A stretch of DNA of 64,000 nucleotides from the NCBI GenBank assembly GCA_963383645.1, contig OY726566.1, forward strand, positions 96,625,321 to 96,689,320, in the 5' to 3' direction. Origin of the DNA: Muscardinus avellanarius (lineage: Eukaryota > Chordata > Mammalia > Rodentia > Gliridae). A model generated the notes under the pieces. The model saw nothing but the letters and a program-made list of their open reading frames with translations. It made no database searches and was not told the DNA's origin. Below, one piece after another: positions 45,545 through 58,070 of this stretch. Both the position numbers and the translations under genes were made by a program. Positions within the stretch are counted from its first letter, which is position 1; each line of letters starts with the position of its first letter.

Positions 45545-47025
45545 TTTTTCCACTGTCTCAGTGCCAATAACCACAGTAATGCAGCTTTGCCTTCCAGGAA
45601 GCTGTGTAAATGAACCCATGGAAGAGTCAGAACCTGGCTTGGAGACTACCAGGTGCCTCTGTCCCCAGCCCACCTTTTCTGTTCTCTTTCTCTTCACTTG
45701 TTTCTAGAGTGACGCATGAAATGACAGGGGGTGGGGGGAACCCAGGTAGTCTGGTACAGTGGAGAAGTAGCTGAGGTTACTCAGAACACCCGATATCTCT
45801 GGCCTCAGAGTTCTCACTTACTAAAACATCACGAGCAAATAATGAGATCTTGTGGAATCTGTCTCTATTTGGGTATTAATATAAAAATAACCCATCCTCT
45901 CTATTTCGTACAGTAGCGTGGGGAGTGAGATAAATGTGTGCAAAATCACCCGATATATGATAAGCTCTAGCATCATTATCATCATTAATAGTAATCAGCA
46001 TAATAATCACTTCCAGGAGCAATCAAGGAAAAGTGTGAGATGTAAGAGATTAAAATGCCATAAGGGAAATTCACCTAGTGCTGTGTGCATATATGTTTCT
46101 ACCACCCTGAACCTCATTACAATGTATAATTACAATCCACTAATAAATGTATATTTTAAAACAAAAGCACTACAGCTCAGAGGACTAAAAGACTAAATGT
46201 AATTTATAAATCTTTAAAAATAAAATAGCACAAATCTGGGGAAATTTCAAAGGGCAACAAAAATTCAAACAGAAATAGTAAAATGCTAAAGAATACAGAG
46301 TCAGGCTGACAAAGAATGGAAAGAGTTAGAAATATGGGGAGTGAAGGTGGAGAAGGGATGACAGGAGTTGGGAAGAATTTGACCTTGGAATTCATAGGTG
46401 TATCAGTTTTCACATCCTGGGAGATCGCTTTGATTTTACCTGTCTTTCCAGTAAATTTTCTGTTGTAGAAGACATAAAAAATCTACTCACCAAAAACAAA
46501 ACACTCATCCTTTTTATACTGTGGTCAGTTCTTAGAGTGTTTCTGTGGTGGCAGGGGATGTGGGTAGGACTCTGATTTCACACTGCTTAAGTCGAAGCTT
46601 TGAAACAGAGTGGACTCTGTACAGTCCCTGGTGGAGCAATACCAGGCACCATAGCACTTAGCCCATAATGGCACACTGGAGAAATACAGAGGCACAATTA
46701 TTGTCCTGAGGATTTGAGCTGGTTACAACATTCCTGGTCTCCATCAGACCCTGAAAATCAAGGCAGATCAGAGGGCCCCCAAGTCCACTTTAGTTGTATT
46801 CAGAGGAGTCTACCAACTTTGCTATTTTGTGCTTACTTGGCTACATGAAATATTCAAAAACTATTCCAAATGCAAGCTAATTTTCATCCATGGATAAATT
46901 TTTTTTAATGTGCATGATAAAGAACTTCATACCATAGGGATGCATAGAATTAAAAGAACTAGATTTTTCCTAAGAAGCCTCCAGAAGGCAAGATATATAG
47001 AATAATATTAAATGATGAAAATATT
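45545..47025. other. Unique intronic sequence
   Basis: No gene or clear repeat was recognised. Confidence 0.4.
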
Positions 47026-47030
47026 TTCTA

Positions 47031-47464
47031 GCTGGGCGTGATGGTGCACGCTTGTAATCTCAGCATCTGTGAGGCTGAGACAGGAGGATCACGGTTCGAG
47101 GACAGCCTCAGCTACTACTTAGTGAGGACCTTTGCATATCAATGAGACCCTGTTTCAAAATGAAGAATAAAAAAAAATAGGGCTGGGGGTATAGCTTGGA
47201 GGTAGAATGCCCCTGGGTTCCACGACCAGTACCACACAAATGTGTATATATGTATATGTATATATATGTATACATATATTATGCCAGGTATGGTGGCAAT
47301 GCCTGTAATCTCAGTAACTTGGGAGGCCTAGATAGGAGAGTCACAAATTCAAGACCAGTAAGGTAAGTTAGTGAGACTCTTTTGAAAATGAAAAATAAAA
47401 TAGGGCAAGGGGTACAGATTAGTAGTAAAGGGCTCCAGGGATCAATCCCCAGTCCCACAGACAG

Positions 47465-47466
<2 letters not shown>
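47031..47466 (+). mobile_element. Two adjacent sciurid SINEs
   Basis: The first SINE is 47031-47237 (GCTGGGCGTGATGGTGCACG). A TATATG microsatellite tail follows at 47238-47280. The second SINE is about 47282-47466 (GCCAGGTATGGTGGCAATGC), more diverged. The first tail became a microsatellite. Confidence 0.87.

Positions 47467-47504
<38 letters not shown>
47467..47504 (+). repeat. (CA)n microsatellite
   Basis: About 19 AC units at the 3' end of the preceding SINE, probably grown from its tail. Confidence 0.97.
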
Positions 47505-47506
<2 letters not shown>

Positions 47507-48794
47507 TTAAATAAAGTATGTCTTAAAATAGTGCATGGCCATTTTATTCCCCCAAGATTCTCCCATCACCTCCCACATGGGAGCAGGGTTAGGCTGGGTT
47601 TAGATGTGGCTTTGTGAGATGAAAGGGCATGGGGCACTGCACGTGTGAACCTAGCAAAGCCACAGAGAATGTGTAAGACCGGTGGGTAAATCTGTGTGGA
47701 TGGAATAGAGCCTTCCTGCGGTAGCTTAGGGAGAAGCATCTCAGCAAGAGCAGAGGTTACACACACTCTAGCGCATGTACTGAGGAAATACTCCATAAAG
47801 ATTAGACTCCTGGTGTTCAGAGCAGAAAGGAGAAGGTAGGAGAGTGGAGTTGGGAGTGCAAGAGAAATACAGCCAGGAGAGCAGAGAAATTAGATCAAGA
47901 GGGTATGTATGGGTCAGAAGCTTTCCAGTAGTGGGTAGGAATGGGGATATATTCGTAGGAACTGTTTATTTGTTTATCGCCTGTGCCCCTGTACCCCTGG
48001 CTCTAAAAATTCATCTATTTTCCACATGTCAACACTGGTTCCAAACAGTTGTCCTGTTGAGTCTAAACATAAAACATCTAAGGCATGGATTAAAGAGCAG
48101 AACCCGACAAGATGTAGGTCCACGAGCAACTTTATGAGTACGTTAGAATTCTCATCTAGAAAAACATTATTGTTTCTAATCTTGAATTCCCTACAATCCT
48201 GAGATTTGTGTTAATCCAACTTTTGATTAAATTTTGATTGAACTAATCCCCAACTCTGCATTCATTAGCTGAGTAAATATGTTTTAGATTTTTTTCTCTT
48301 GACTCAGCCAGAATATTGAACTGTTTAAAAGCTTGCTGAGTTGCTGACGAGCCAATAAATAAATGTCCAGCAGCCATTTAATGGGATAGTTTCTTTCATG
48401 GAAATGTTGTTTAGTGGGTTTTTTTTTTTTTTTTCAAATTTTCTGATCATTCCACAGGTTTTAACATAAAAATGTTGGTAAGTAAAAAGCTATAAACATC
48501 TCTTTACCATTGATGTCTAACGATGTGTGGCCCCTGGATGACCGGTCACTAAGACACAGTGAGTTCTGGCGGGATTCTCTCAATACTTCCTTGGTGGCTC
48601 AGGGCACCTTATTGACTGCAGATGGTTTCCTTGGTGACCCTCCTATATTACTGGCTCAGTGGCCCATAGTTATGAAATAAGCCTCTCTTCTCAGACCTTC
48701 CTGCCCAGTGTAGCTAGAGCATCCAATTCTGTCAACTCTCTTTGCTATTTGGTACCACCTCCCTGTAGGGGTTAGAGTTCACTGCCAGGATTTA

Positions 48795-48795
<1 letters not shown>

Positions 48796-48833
<38 letters not shown>
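48796..48833 (+). repeat. A38 homopolymer
   Basis: 38 consecutive A's with no recognisable SINE or LINE body directly 5' of them, and a second A-run at about 48867-48877. Confidence 0.97.
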
Positions 48834-48834
<1 letters not shown>

Positions 48835-49384
48835 AACTCTGTTTTGCAGACATCAGCTTGTGAGAGAAAAAAAAAAAGAGAGAACAAGATTTGTAATATA
48901 CACAGAGATTCAGAGAAAAGATGTGGCCTTGGGCCTGGTTAGTAACACCCAGCTGGAGCAAGAGAGCAACCCTGTTCCTGCAGCTTTCTTTTGTTCTTAG
49001 CTTCTTCAAGAGAATCAGTTCTAGGTAAGACTCGAGACTCAGTGAGCTTCAGACTCCTAGGAAGCCACCGGAGAGTTGTAGAGGAGTGTTATCAAGTCCA
49101 GTATTTGCTGGCCCTGGAATCTAATGAAAATTTGTTCTGAGCCTTCGGTTCACCCTTAAATATTCGCAGCCAGAATACAATTCATCAACAATAATTCTAG
49201 CTCTGACTCCTACCTTTGGTAACCCCCAAGGTCATCTGATCCAGGTGCCTCAAACCTAGAAGGAATGCCTTCAAGCTATAACAAACTTTCAGTGATGCTG
49301 TTATGTTAATGTGAGGTAACATTAACTGGAATTGTTTTGTCATTATTGCTATTTTTTCTTTTGGGGCCTGACATAATTCTAAAG

Positions 49385-49530
49385 GCTTTGCATGCTTGGA
49401 TTTCATTTAATCCTTATCATGGCCCAATTGGAGGATACTATTAACCCCCGTTTTACAAATAGGAGAATTGAGTTTTACAAAAATCAAGTCATTAGGCAAG
49501 GTTTAGAAGGAGCAGTGGTCAGGCCCAAGG
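49385..49530 (-). mobile_element. MIR fragment, reverse orientation
   Basis: TTCATTTAATCCTTATCATGG, ATACTATTAACCCCCG, TTTTACAAATAGGAGAATTG and GAGCAGTGGTCAGGCCC align with the reversed MIR. Confidence 0.8.
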
Positions 49531-50152
49531 TAGGTAGAGGTACATCATAAAGCCCCATTGAACTTTCCCATTGCACCCAGAACTGCAGCACTTCCCTTTA
49601 AGGACAGCAAATGCTCTTATGAAACACAAAAAGAAACTTTCCATATAAAACCGCCAAATAGGATGGACAAGTTTATCCAAAGTGGCAGCAGAGAATATTA
49701 CTAATATGAAAGGCACACTTCCATCAAACATATAACCTTTAACCTTTTAATCTTTCATGGAGACTCCCCTGATTCCTCATCTCTGTTCTTAAGAACACCA
49801 GAGAAAGAGTACTGCAGCTTGGTGCTTCTTTGCCTGAGAATCAAGCTTAAAAAATGGATCTTCCTGACCCTTGCTGGAGACCCTATTCTGGCCCTAGCAT
49901 CATAGTGGCCCTGTTATTTAAAAGGCCAGAGAAACTTCAAATTCTACCATATACAAGAAATACTCAAAACTCTCTTCTTTGGGTCTAAGTTTAATATCTT
50001 ATTATGGAAAGCTCATGACTTTTTGTCTTAAGTCTAGTGGGCTAAGTATATGTGAACAGAGGCCTAAGATGAGGTGATTGCCCACTCTGTGGGAAGAATG
50101 ATGTTTCTCCCTTTCAAACACCAATTCCTTCTCTTTCTCAATAGAGAGATGG

Positions 50153-50153
50153 C

Positions 50154-50205
<52 letters not shown>

Positions 50206-50206
50206 C
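50153..50206 (+). repeat. (GATA)n microsatellite
   Basis: About 13 AGAT/GATA units. Confidence 0.98.
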
Positions 50207-51812
50207 GAACCCTGGTACTGCTCTAAAACTTATGATTTAAACATTTTCTTAAATTTTTTTACCTTATTCTTCCCCATTGCACCCAGAACTTTATGAACCT
50301 CAGGGTGGCTGATTTTGCAGCATAGTTTGGAAAGCATACAAATTTATAAGCTATTTCAGTTGACTTTAGCAGTTGTTGCCTTATTTCTTTGTGCATTTAT
50401 TCTTCCGAGTATTTACCAAGTTACTTCCTAGGTGTCGGCCATGGTGCTAGGTACAGAAAAAAACATGGCATGGGAACTGTCTTCAGGCAGATCATAGAAA
50501 ACATAAGCTGACAATAACAGAGAGGACATCGGAGCGTTATAGAAAAAGACGAGCAACAAGCGACAACACAACTCCTCTTCCTTGGGCGTGGGGTGAGTCA
50601 GGGAAGGCTTCTCAGAGACAGTGAAGCCTGGCAGAACACGCAGGGACAAGCCGGCATTAGCTGGTCCAGTGGCAGAGCCCGGGCCTGGCACCTGCTCTGC
50701 CTGCAGAGTCTCCCTCCCTACCAGTGTGTGTGTGGGGAGGGCATGGGATTTGGAGAGAGCGTTGAAGTAGGAGCATGAAGGCAGACTGTCTCCATGTCTC
50801 AAACTATCTTCACAGGGCTCTTGTTTTTTCCCCATTTAATTCATTCTGCTTCAGACCAAGAAACCATAACTCCCATTTTCTTTTCTGTTGTTGTTATTGC
50901 TGTTAATTTGGTACATTGTAATTTTGTCTTATATATGAAAGCTAAAGAGATGTTTCAAAATAAGGCAACATTAAATAAATGAGCAGAGATTCCAGGGAGG
51001 TGACTGAGGGGCATAACTCCAATTTCTGAGCATTGCATTGCCCAGGAAAAAAAAAGCTTCGTTTTCAAAATACCATTCTGAATATGGTATAGCTTGTTTA
51101 ATTGACTCTTGTGGTCTTACTAGAAATTAGCCTTTCATGTTCTAATCTCCCCATTTATACGGTATTGTGAATTCTCACTCATTCTTCACCTTTAATGTGA
51201 TGCAAACAGGCTCTTACAAGACGTTTTGGATAACTATAAAGAAGTCATGCCTGGGTTCCAGAGAGGAAAAAGTACAAAGGGTGTGTACAGTACAGTGTTT
51301 GATGAAATGGGCGTTCTGCAATCAACAGCCTTATAAGACTAGAGTCTCCTGAATGATACCCTAAAGATTTGCAGTATATGTCAGGGAAAGCAATAAATCC
51401 AGACAACTCAGGGAAACCCGGGTAGGAAAAAGACTGTCCTGGGCCGAATGCTGATAGCAGAGGCCCTAATGCTCTTAATGCACCAAATGCATGGGAGGAA
51501 TCCACGCACCCTGCAGACCACTGAAAGGAAGGAGCCTGCATTCTAATGCGGCACACCCACCAGGAGGGAACCTCTGAGTCATGCCATAAGGCAGGTGAGC
51601 CAGCTCACTTAATCTCTGGACTAGATATTTATAAAGCGAGAGGCACAATGTCCATATTTGGTCAGTTCACATAGAGAAGGAACAAATAAAATGGTCCACG
51701 GTTTCCCCTTAGGGCAACGGAGAGACTGAGAGTTGTGGATATAAAGTCAACAAAAATGTACGACAAAGTCTGTACAGGACACTGATGAGACTTAAGTTTA
51801 AAGTTCGGATTC

Positions 51813-52003
51813 CCACAGGTGCAGTGGTATGTGCCTGCAATCCCAGTACTTGCGAGGCTGAGAGAGGAGGATCACAGGTTTGAGGCCAACCTCAGCAACT
51901 TAGGGAGATCCTGTTTGAATAAAAAAAATAAAAAGGACTGGGGATGTAGCACAGAGGTAGGACCTCCCTAGAATCAATCCCCAATACCAAAAAAAAAAAA
52001 AAG
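51813..52003 (+). mobile_element. Sciurid dimeric SINE
   Basis: CCACAGGTGCAGTGGTATGTG to GTAGCACAGAGGTAGGACC, with an A-tail of about 14. Confidence 0.9.
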
Positions 52004-52009
52004 ATTCTC

Positions 52010-53440
52010 ATGGAAGTACCAGTGAACTTTTTTTATAGATGAAAAATAAATGGAATCCTCCCAAAAGAAACTCAGATTCAAACAAAAAACAAAACATGCT
52101 AACAGCTTTCTTGTTCTTTGAATTCAATTAAAGGGACATGTTTTCTCCTGTTTTTATGGCATAATTTAAATGCATGTTAGTCTTTGAAGATTAAGGTCTA
52201 GGAAAATAGACATAATCCCCAAACCTCTTTACTCTTGCAAGTCAACAACTTGGGACAATAATTATAATGTTAATTTGGGTCCCTTAAGAGTTCACTAGAT
52301 TATTTTTGGTTACTGTTTGACTTTCCAAATAATAAATCTCAAACTATTATTTTTACAAAATAATATATTGTGTGTAAAATAAAAATTATTTGGAGATTTA
52401 AGGGAACTCGTTGCAATAAAGTGCGGTAAGTCTCTGCGGTTCCAAAGAACACTGTGCGTACTAATTTCATCCCAGCCATTTTGTGAAGCAAGCAGGGCAA
52501 TTTGTATAATTTCCATCTTCCAGAGGTGAAACCTAAGAAGCTAAAATGTCATCAGGAAGTTGATGTAGTAGAGATAAAGGAGGCAGGGGCACCATATCAT
52601 TTCCGCTGATTCTTAGTTTATCACACTGCTCGGATGTTTTCAGCATGGCAACATGCTATTTAACTGCTGGTAGAAGGGAAGATATTACTGCATTTTTTTT
52701 CCATGAAAATAAAATAGTTTTAAGCAATGAGGTGAAAAACAAATTCGGAAGGGTAGGCTAGATAGTGCAAAGAAGGGAATTCAGAATGGATGCCAAGGAG
52801 CTGGGCTCACTAGGAGTTTCCCTGGGTCCTCGGCACCTTCCTCCTCTCCTTACTGCTGAGCCTGTTCTCCAGGCTACCACTGGACCAGGAACTTCAGGGG
52901 GTGCTCTATTTTATTATTATAATGAAGAAGACTGTCATAGTGAACCCCTGCTGACACGTCTCTGCTGATTTTATAATTTGTGGGCATCTCCTTTTGAACT
53001 GCCTCCTGCCATTGTCTAGGTTGATTGGTGGGATAAGTAGAATGCGCCATTTCATGGGCTGTTACAGTTGCAGAAACAGCTCAGAACAACTCAGAAGAGG
53101 TGTTGTCAGTTCGGTTCTACTCTCTCCCTCCTCCGTGACAACTGTGTTCAGTTTAGTGCCTTCGTGAAACAATGACTATTAATTGTATGGCCTCAGTGAG
53201 AACGCATCGCTGTCCATGCCTATTCATTGTATAGTATTTACTGTAATCATATCAATAAGGCACTGTTTATGCCCAGCTGCATGAGACAAGGAAAGGGCTC
53301 TGTTTGACAACACTCTTGCTGTATGTCCTTGTCTTATAATGGAATTTTGTTGTACGTGGCTCTGAATTCTCCTAAGCATTTCAGATATGGAGAGTTTACT
53401 TGCAAGACTTATTGCCTCTTTGTGTTTCCTGTCTTATGAC
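52010..53440. other. Unique intronic sequence
   Basis: A weak reversed MIR piece may lie at 52470-52560. No gene was recognised. Confidence 0.4.
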
Positions 53441-53447
53441 AGACATT

Positions 53448-53575
53448 TGCAGACCCAGCCACACATCAGAATCACCAGCTATGGAGCCTGTCAAGAAACA
53501 AACAAACAAAAAAGAGGCCACGTAATTCCTAGGCGCTACAAAGTTTTAACGTGATCATTTTACGTAATGTCCTCT
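53448..53575. mobile_element. MER5-like hAT DNA transposon fragment
   Basis: GCAGACCCAGCCACACATC, AGAATCACCAGCTATGGAG, then an A-rich break and TAATTCCTAGGCGCTAC. Resembles 'gcatcagaatcacctgg' of MER5-type elements. Confidence 0.45.
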
Positions 53576-54099
53576 TATTTCAAGACACAGGTGGAAGCAT
53601 TGTATTTTGAGGATTCACTCAGATTATTAGGTTATTAGCATGAAAACCTTTCCCCAGACAAAACTAGAAGCCTAATTACATGAAAACATCTCTTAGTATG
53701 ACTCCCAATAGATATTAGGATTAGTGGATATAAACCCAAGAAATTTGTAGTGAGATCATTTGATACAAACCAAGTAATTTTGTGGCACCTGGAAAGTACT
53801 TGAGATGCTGAGAAATTCCGAGGTGTCCTTTGTACGCCCTTCATGGTTTCCGTACACAATGACGGAGCCCCGAGGAGGCCTGGGTGATGGCATGCAGGCA
53901 AGTAAAATGGAGACTGAGGCCTTGAAAATTCAGTAGAAAAATGATGCATTTTACTGTTGATATTAACCCATTCCTCACCAAATCACATCTGGGCTGTTAA
54001 AACAGCACATGTGGATTAAAAAAATATAAAATCTTATTTAGGGTCTGGTTTTATAGAATGTCTTGCAGCTTAGCCACAAGAAAGTCACTATGGCACTAA

Positions 54100-57000
54100 A
54101 TCACTGGGCTTCAGTGCATATACACTACCCAGTGGAACACGGTCCTTTGAGTTCTGGTCCTAGCAGACCCCTCCGGTCCAAAAATGCCTCAGTGTTAAAC
54201 AGTTTACCTCAACCATTTTTTAATAAAGTTGTCTATATGGTGGGAAAGCTTTAATCCTACAATACACGTGAGGTCTAACCCTTGAGAAGATTTAAATCAT
54301 ATGGGGGGCATTTAAATCACAATGCCCCCCGTATGAAGTCACCGAGCACTAGTTTTAAAAAAGCTTTGCAGATAATGTTAGCTGACCCCAGGATGTGTGC
54401 TCCTCCCCTTTCCTCTAATCTTTCCCTCCTTCCTCTCCTCCCTCCCTTTGCGCAGAGCCTTTTAAGAGCCAAGTACTTGCACGGTTACTTTGGGTTACAA
54501 TATGTTATCCCGGGTGGAAATCAGAAGCTTTAATTCAAAAGGTGGCCACTCTTGACCTCTGACCCCGGGGCCTCCCACCCTGTGGCTCCCCTCCACTTTC
54601 TGTCTCCATGGAACCGAATAGCCCAGCGGAAAAAATGGGAGCAGGCAGAGTCTATAGCTATTCATAGACCACCCCGCTCCCACCCTCCCCCCCCCAAAAA
54701 AAAAGAGAAAGAGAAAGATGAATGAAACTCATTCATCAATAAGCAGATGAAGAAAGCGGTATTGGTTGAAAAGCAAGCTGAGAAGCAGGGCGGGCGAAGC
54801 AGAAGGAATGCCAGCGAGAGAGATGAAGGGGAGAAAGGAAGTCAACGTGGGGGACAAGTCACCAGTTCCCGAAATTAAACACCCGGATACAAAGCTGTGC
54901 CGCATGTTTCTCTAAAGTGAATCACCTGTAAGAAGCCAAGTGTGGCCCAAATGGGCACCTATAGCTTGGATTACACCTTCTTTGTTTTCATATAGACTTT
55001 AATGGGCACGTCATAACGCGGTTTAGCGTGATGGTGACCTACATGCACGTGGCACTTGGAGAGCTTCCCCTGCCCCTCAGCTCCCTGCCTGCCCCTCCCG
55101 TGTCCGTACATGGTATTGACATTGGCGTTAGTATCCTCACATATGGCCACAATGTCAAGGAAATGGCGCCTTTATTCATTCCCCCTCTCTCGCCACCACG
55201 ACCCCTCCCCTGGAAAATGGATGGACTTGGAGATTGAGATTAACCAGTTACAGAAAGTGGATGAACATATGTTTTCCCTCATATACAGAAGCCAGGGAGT
55301 AATCAGAACACAAAAGGAGGAACCCTGGTGTTATGCCTTTATAAGACAGAGCAGTACACCAAGGAACCTCTGGAATCGTCTTTGGATTACGCGGTGCACA
55401 AGCTCTGTTTGGGGGCTGGCAACTCCGGAAAGAAAACACTTGCTCAGAGAGTTAGGAACTGAGGGCTTCCACAAAAATCCACAGCTCCCACAGATAAAAA
55501 TGTTTCGACACTTTGGAGAGCCAGTTATATTAGATACATCCTTTAGGTGATATATATTTCAACCTGCATGGCTAAACTTTTCAACGTGGCCGGACGCTAT
55601 AAGAAAGTGACCCAAATCCGACTGTCCAATGGCCACACCGTCAACAGACTTGGCGACCAAGCCGAGGCTGACAAAGAGTATTTCCTCTTAGTTTGGGGAG
55701 AGTGTTAGATGTGAAAATGAAATCAGCATTAAATTCAGGTCAAACTCAAAACTAATGAGAGTTCAGTAATTCTGCAGCAATAACTATAGTCCCTCTTCTC
55801 CGAGAAGATGTACCCTTGCTTACTAATTACACATTTGAAAACCTGTTGTTGTTGTTATTGTTTGGTCATATGAATGCTGTCTCCGAGATCAGTACTCCAA
55901 AGAGTTTCCATTCTATGCGAATTGAAGTGACCACCACCTACTTCAGATCAAGCGTGTACAGGTAGCCAGATGCTTCTGTGTTGAGGCGGGAACGTTATTC
56001 CTCTGATACTGACATGACCGTACCTCTACCGCCGTAAGTGGACTGGGTCTGAGCTTATGGGAAACCACCTCCTCTACCTCCTCACTGATACATCCCCTGC
56101 TTTCAAAATGAATTCTAAAAATCATTTCGCCAGGAGTTTGGCCCTTTCATTTCATCTCTCTTGGCATTTTCTAGGACTGTCAGATTCCAAGCGTAAGGAT
56201 ATGCATGAAGGAGTGATGCATCATGATTGGGAGCAAAATAAGGCGCCCGACAGTCAAACTGTCAAATTCGCATGAGCCTGACTAAAGATCTCATTCACCT
56301 CCTCTCTACAGACTAACCCCTCTCAGGGGCAGGAACCTCAAGCACCTTCAAAAGTCACAACACGGGACAAAGAAACATGAAACAAAAGATCCTCAGTGTC
56401 CAATCCATTGTCCCTGTACTAAGAAGGATGCAGAGATGAACCTCTGGCAAATACTCTAGGGGCCACCCCCGGCCTGTTGCGCTTCCTCACCTCGTCCTCC
56501 TACAATATTACAGATTCCCATGAAAGGTCCCAAAATAGGGACTAGGAGGCGCAGCCAAGTCGCCTCAACGCCTTCTGGGCCTCTGCCAGATTCTCATTAG
56601 GTCCTGGACATGCGAGCCAGTGCCGATTTCCATGGCTGATCTACTCCAAATCTGCCCTTCCTGAAACACTAGCCTTTGTCCTTCCGTCAAACAGACTTTA
56701 AATGGGGATTCGGGTGAGAGCAACACCAAAGAGACCGTCATTATTCACCCATTATGATGAAATTGATGGGCTCTAAGTCTTCCTGGCTCAAAGCTCTGAC
56801 AGGCTGAGATCACACTGGATTGCAGAACCATTGCGTGCCCCGGTAAATCGGGTTACAGATGAGAGCTAGAGCTGGGAGGGAGGGGAGGAGAGAGGATAAA
56901 GGAAGAGTGTTTTTCCTCAGCTTCACCTCACTGTGAGCTGAAGTGAGAGGCCATCCATACTCACGAAAGGCTAATTATATAAATCAGATGCCCTGGCTGA

Positions 57001-57100
57001 GTTTCCAACCCCCTGGGAGCAGGGAGAGCTAGAAATAAATGAGGACTTCTGCGAAATGAAAGAAACCCTTTGAAAAAATGCCAAAGCCAATACAGCTTAA
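54100..57100. promoter_or_regulatory. GC-elevated, SINE-free segment, candidate regulatory DNA
   Basis: By eye this 3-kb part of intron 1 is richer in G+C than its surroundings, has scattered CpGs (for example 54800-55020 and 55560-55680) and lacks recognisable SINEs. It contains a strong hairpin, a CT-rich tract (54418-54453) and a C-run/A-run junction (54687-54703). No splice donor paired with a plausible 5' UTR was identified, so neither promoter nor first exon is claimed. Confidence 0.25.
54299..54334. repeat. Inverted repeat, 14-bp arms, 8-nt loop, overlapping direct repeat
   Basis: ATATGGGGGGCATT (54299-54312), loop TAAATCAC, AATGCCCCCCGTAT (54321-54334), with one G-T pair. TTTAAATCA occurs at 54291-54299 and 54311-54319. 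Confidence 0.95.
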
Positions 57101-57342
57101 CTCACCATTTTATTTTTTAATAGAGGCAGGAAAATCTGGACCAAGGATAACAAAAATAGCTGAGTTTTAATTTCTAGCAGATTTGGAAATGCAGTCACAA
57201 TTTATTCACCTCCTTGCTAGTATCTACTTATCTTTCCACCATTCAATACTGGAGCTGTTCGGATATCTGAACACATCCTCAAAATGAAATTCAACTTATC
57301 GTTTTAGAAGATTATACTTCTGGGGAAGGGCATGATAATTAG

Positions 57343-57362
57343 TTTTTTTTTTTTTTTTTTTT
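57343..57362 (+). repeat. T20 homopolymer
   Basis: Twenty T's followed by GGAGGCCGCCAGGGC. No SINE body follows, though the layout mimics one. Confidence 0.95.
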
Positions 57363-58070
57363 GGAGGCCGCCAGGGCTAAATGTGATGGGGAAAATTCGT
57401 AGGATTAAGAAACAGAGATGTCCAACTTTGGTTTGGGCCATGCCTCTTGCTGGCACACAATCTCAGAGAGTTGCTTTATTTGATGGAGCCTCAGATTCCT
57501 CAGCTGAAAATAATGAGTTGGACATCCATTAGCACCAGCGTCCCCTGATGGATGAGTCTAGTTTTCCGTACATACTCAGTTGAAGATCTGAAAGTCAATC
57601 CAGGTGTCAAGGGCATACATGCTAACCACTTTGATTGTGAAATATGAAGTCTGGGCTTTCCTGAAAGTTGACATTTTATCTTCCATATGGTCTTGTCCCA
57701 TCTCATGTGCAGTGCCTCCTGTTAGGCCCACTCGGGAACAGCATCTGAGGGCTCTTTAATTCCTAACAAATGAAGTCTCTTTCTAGGGCAGGACAGGGAA
57801 TGTAGCTATTCCTATTGTACCAGTAAATGTACCATTCACTGGATTTCCAAAACTGGTATCTGAAGGCCATTCAGTACTTTGTTAGAATAAATCATTGCAA
57901 AAACATTTGAATGGAAAGAATGTGTGTATGCATATATTAGGAATGTCTCTAAATGGATGGAGAGACTACTTGTTAATAATGATTTTTTTTCACCAATCCA
58001 TTTTTCTAACTTTTATTTCTGATCAGAATGAACAAATTAAAATTCATTCTTCCTTGATTAAGAATTCAGA

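Larger units (their letters stand above)
48840..51805. other. Unique intronic sequence, SINE-free
   Basis: 3 kb holding a MIR fragment and a (GATA)n repeat. Near 50390-50500 a phrase resembling an L2 3' end ('tgcatttattcttccgagtatttacc...gtgctaggtacag') is visible. No gene was recognised. Confidence 0.4.

Noticed and set aside
55056..55550. 164-codon open frame on the + strand
   Set aside because: It is the longest frame in the window, but the protein is composition-driven, with no recognisable domain. It overlaps another frame and has no splice or expression evidence. Its length is plausible by chance in a less AT-rich segment.
54400..57000. PTN exon 1 or a CpG-island promoter
   Set aside because: CpG density is modest, and no donor site with a convincing 5' UTR was found on the minus strand. 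The candidate GTGAGT at complement 56960-56973 is preceded by a weak exon end. Kept only as a possible regulatory block.
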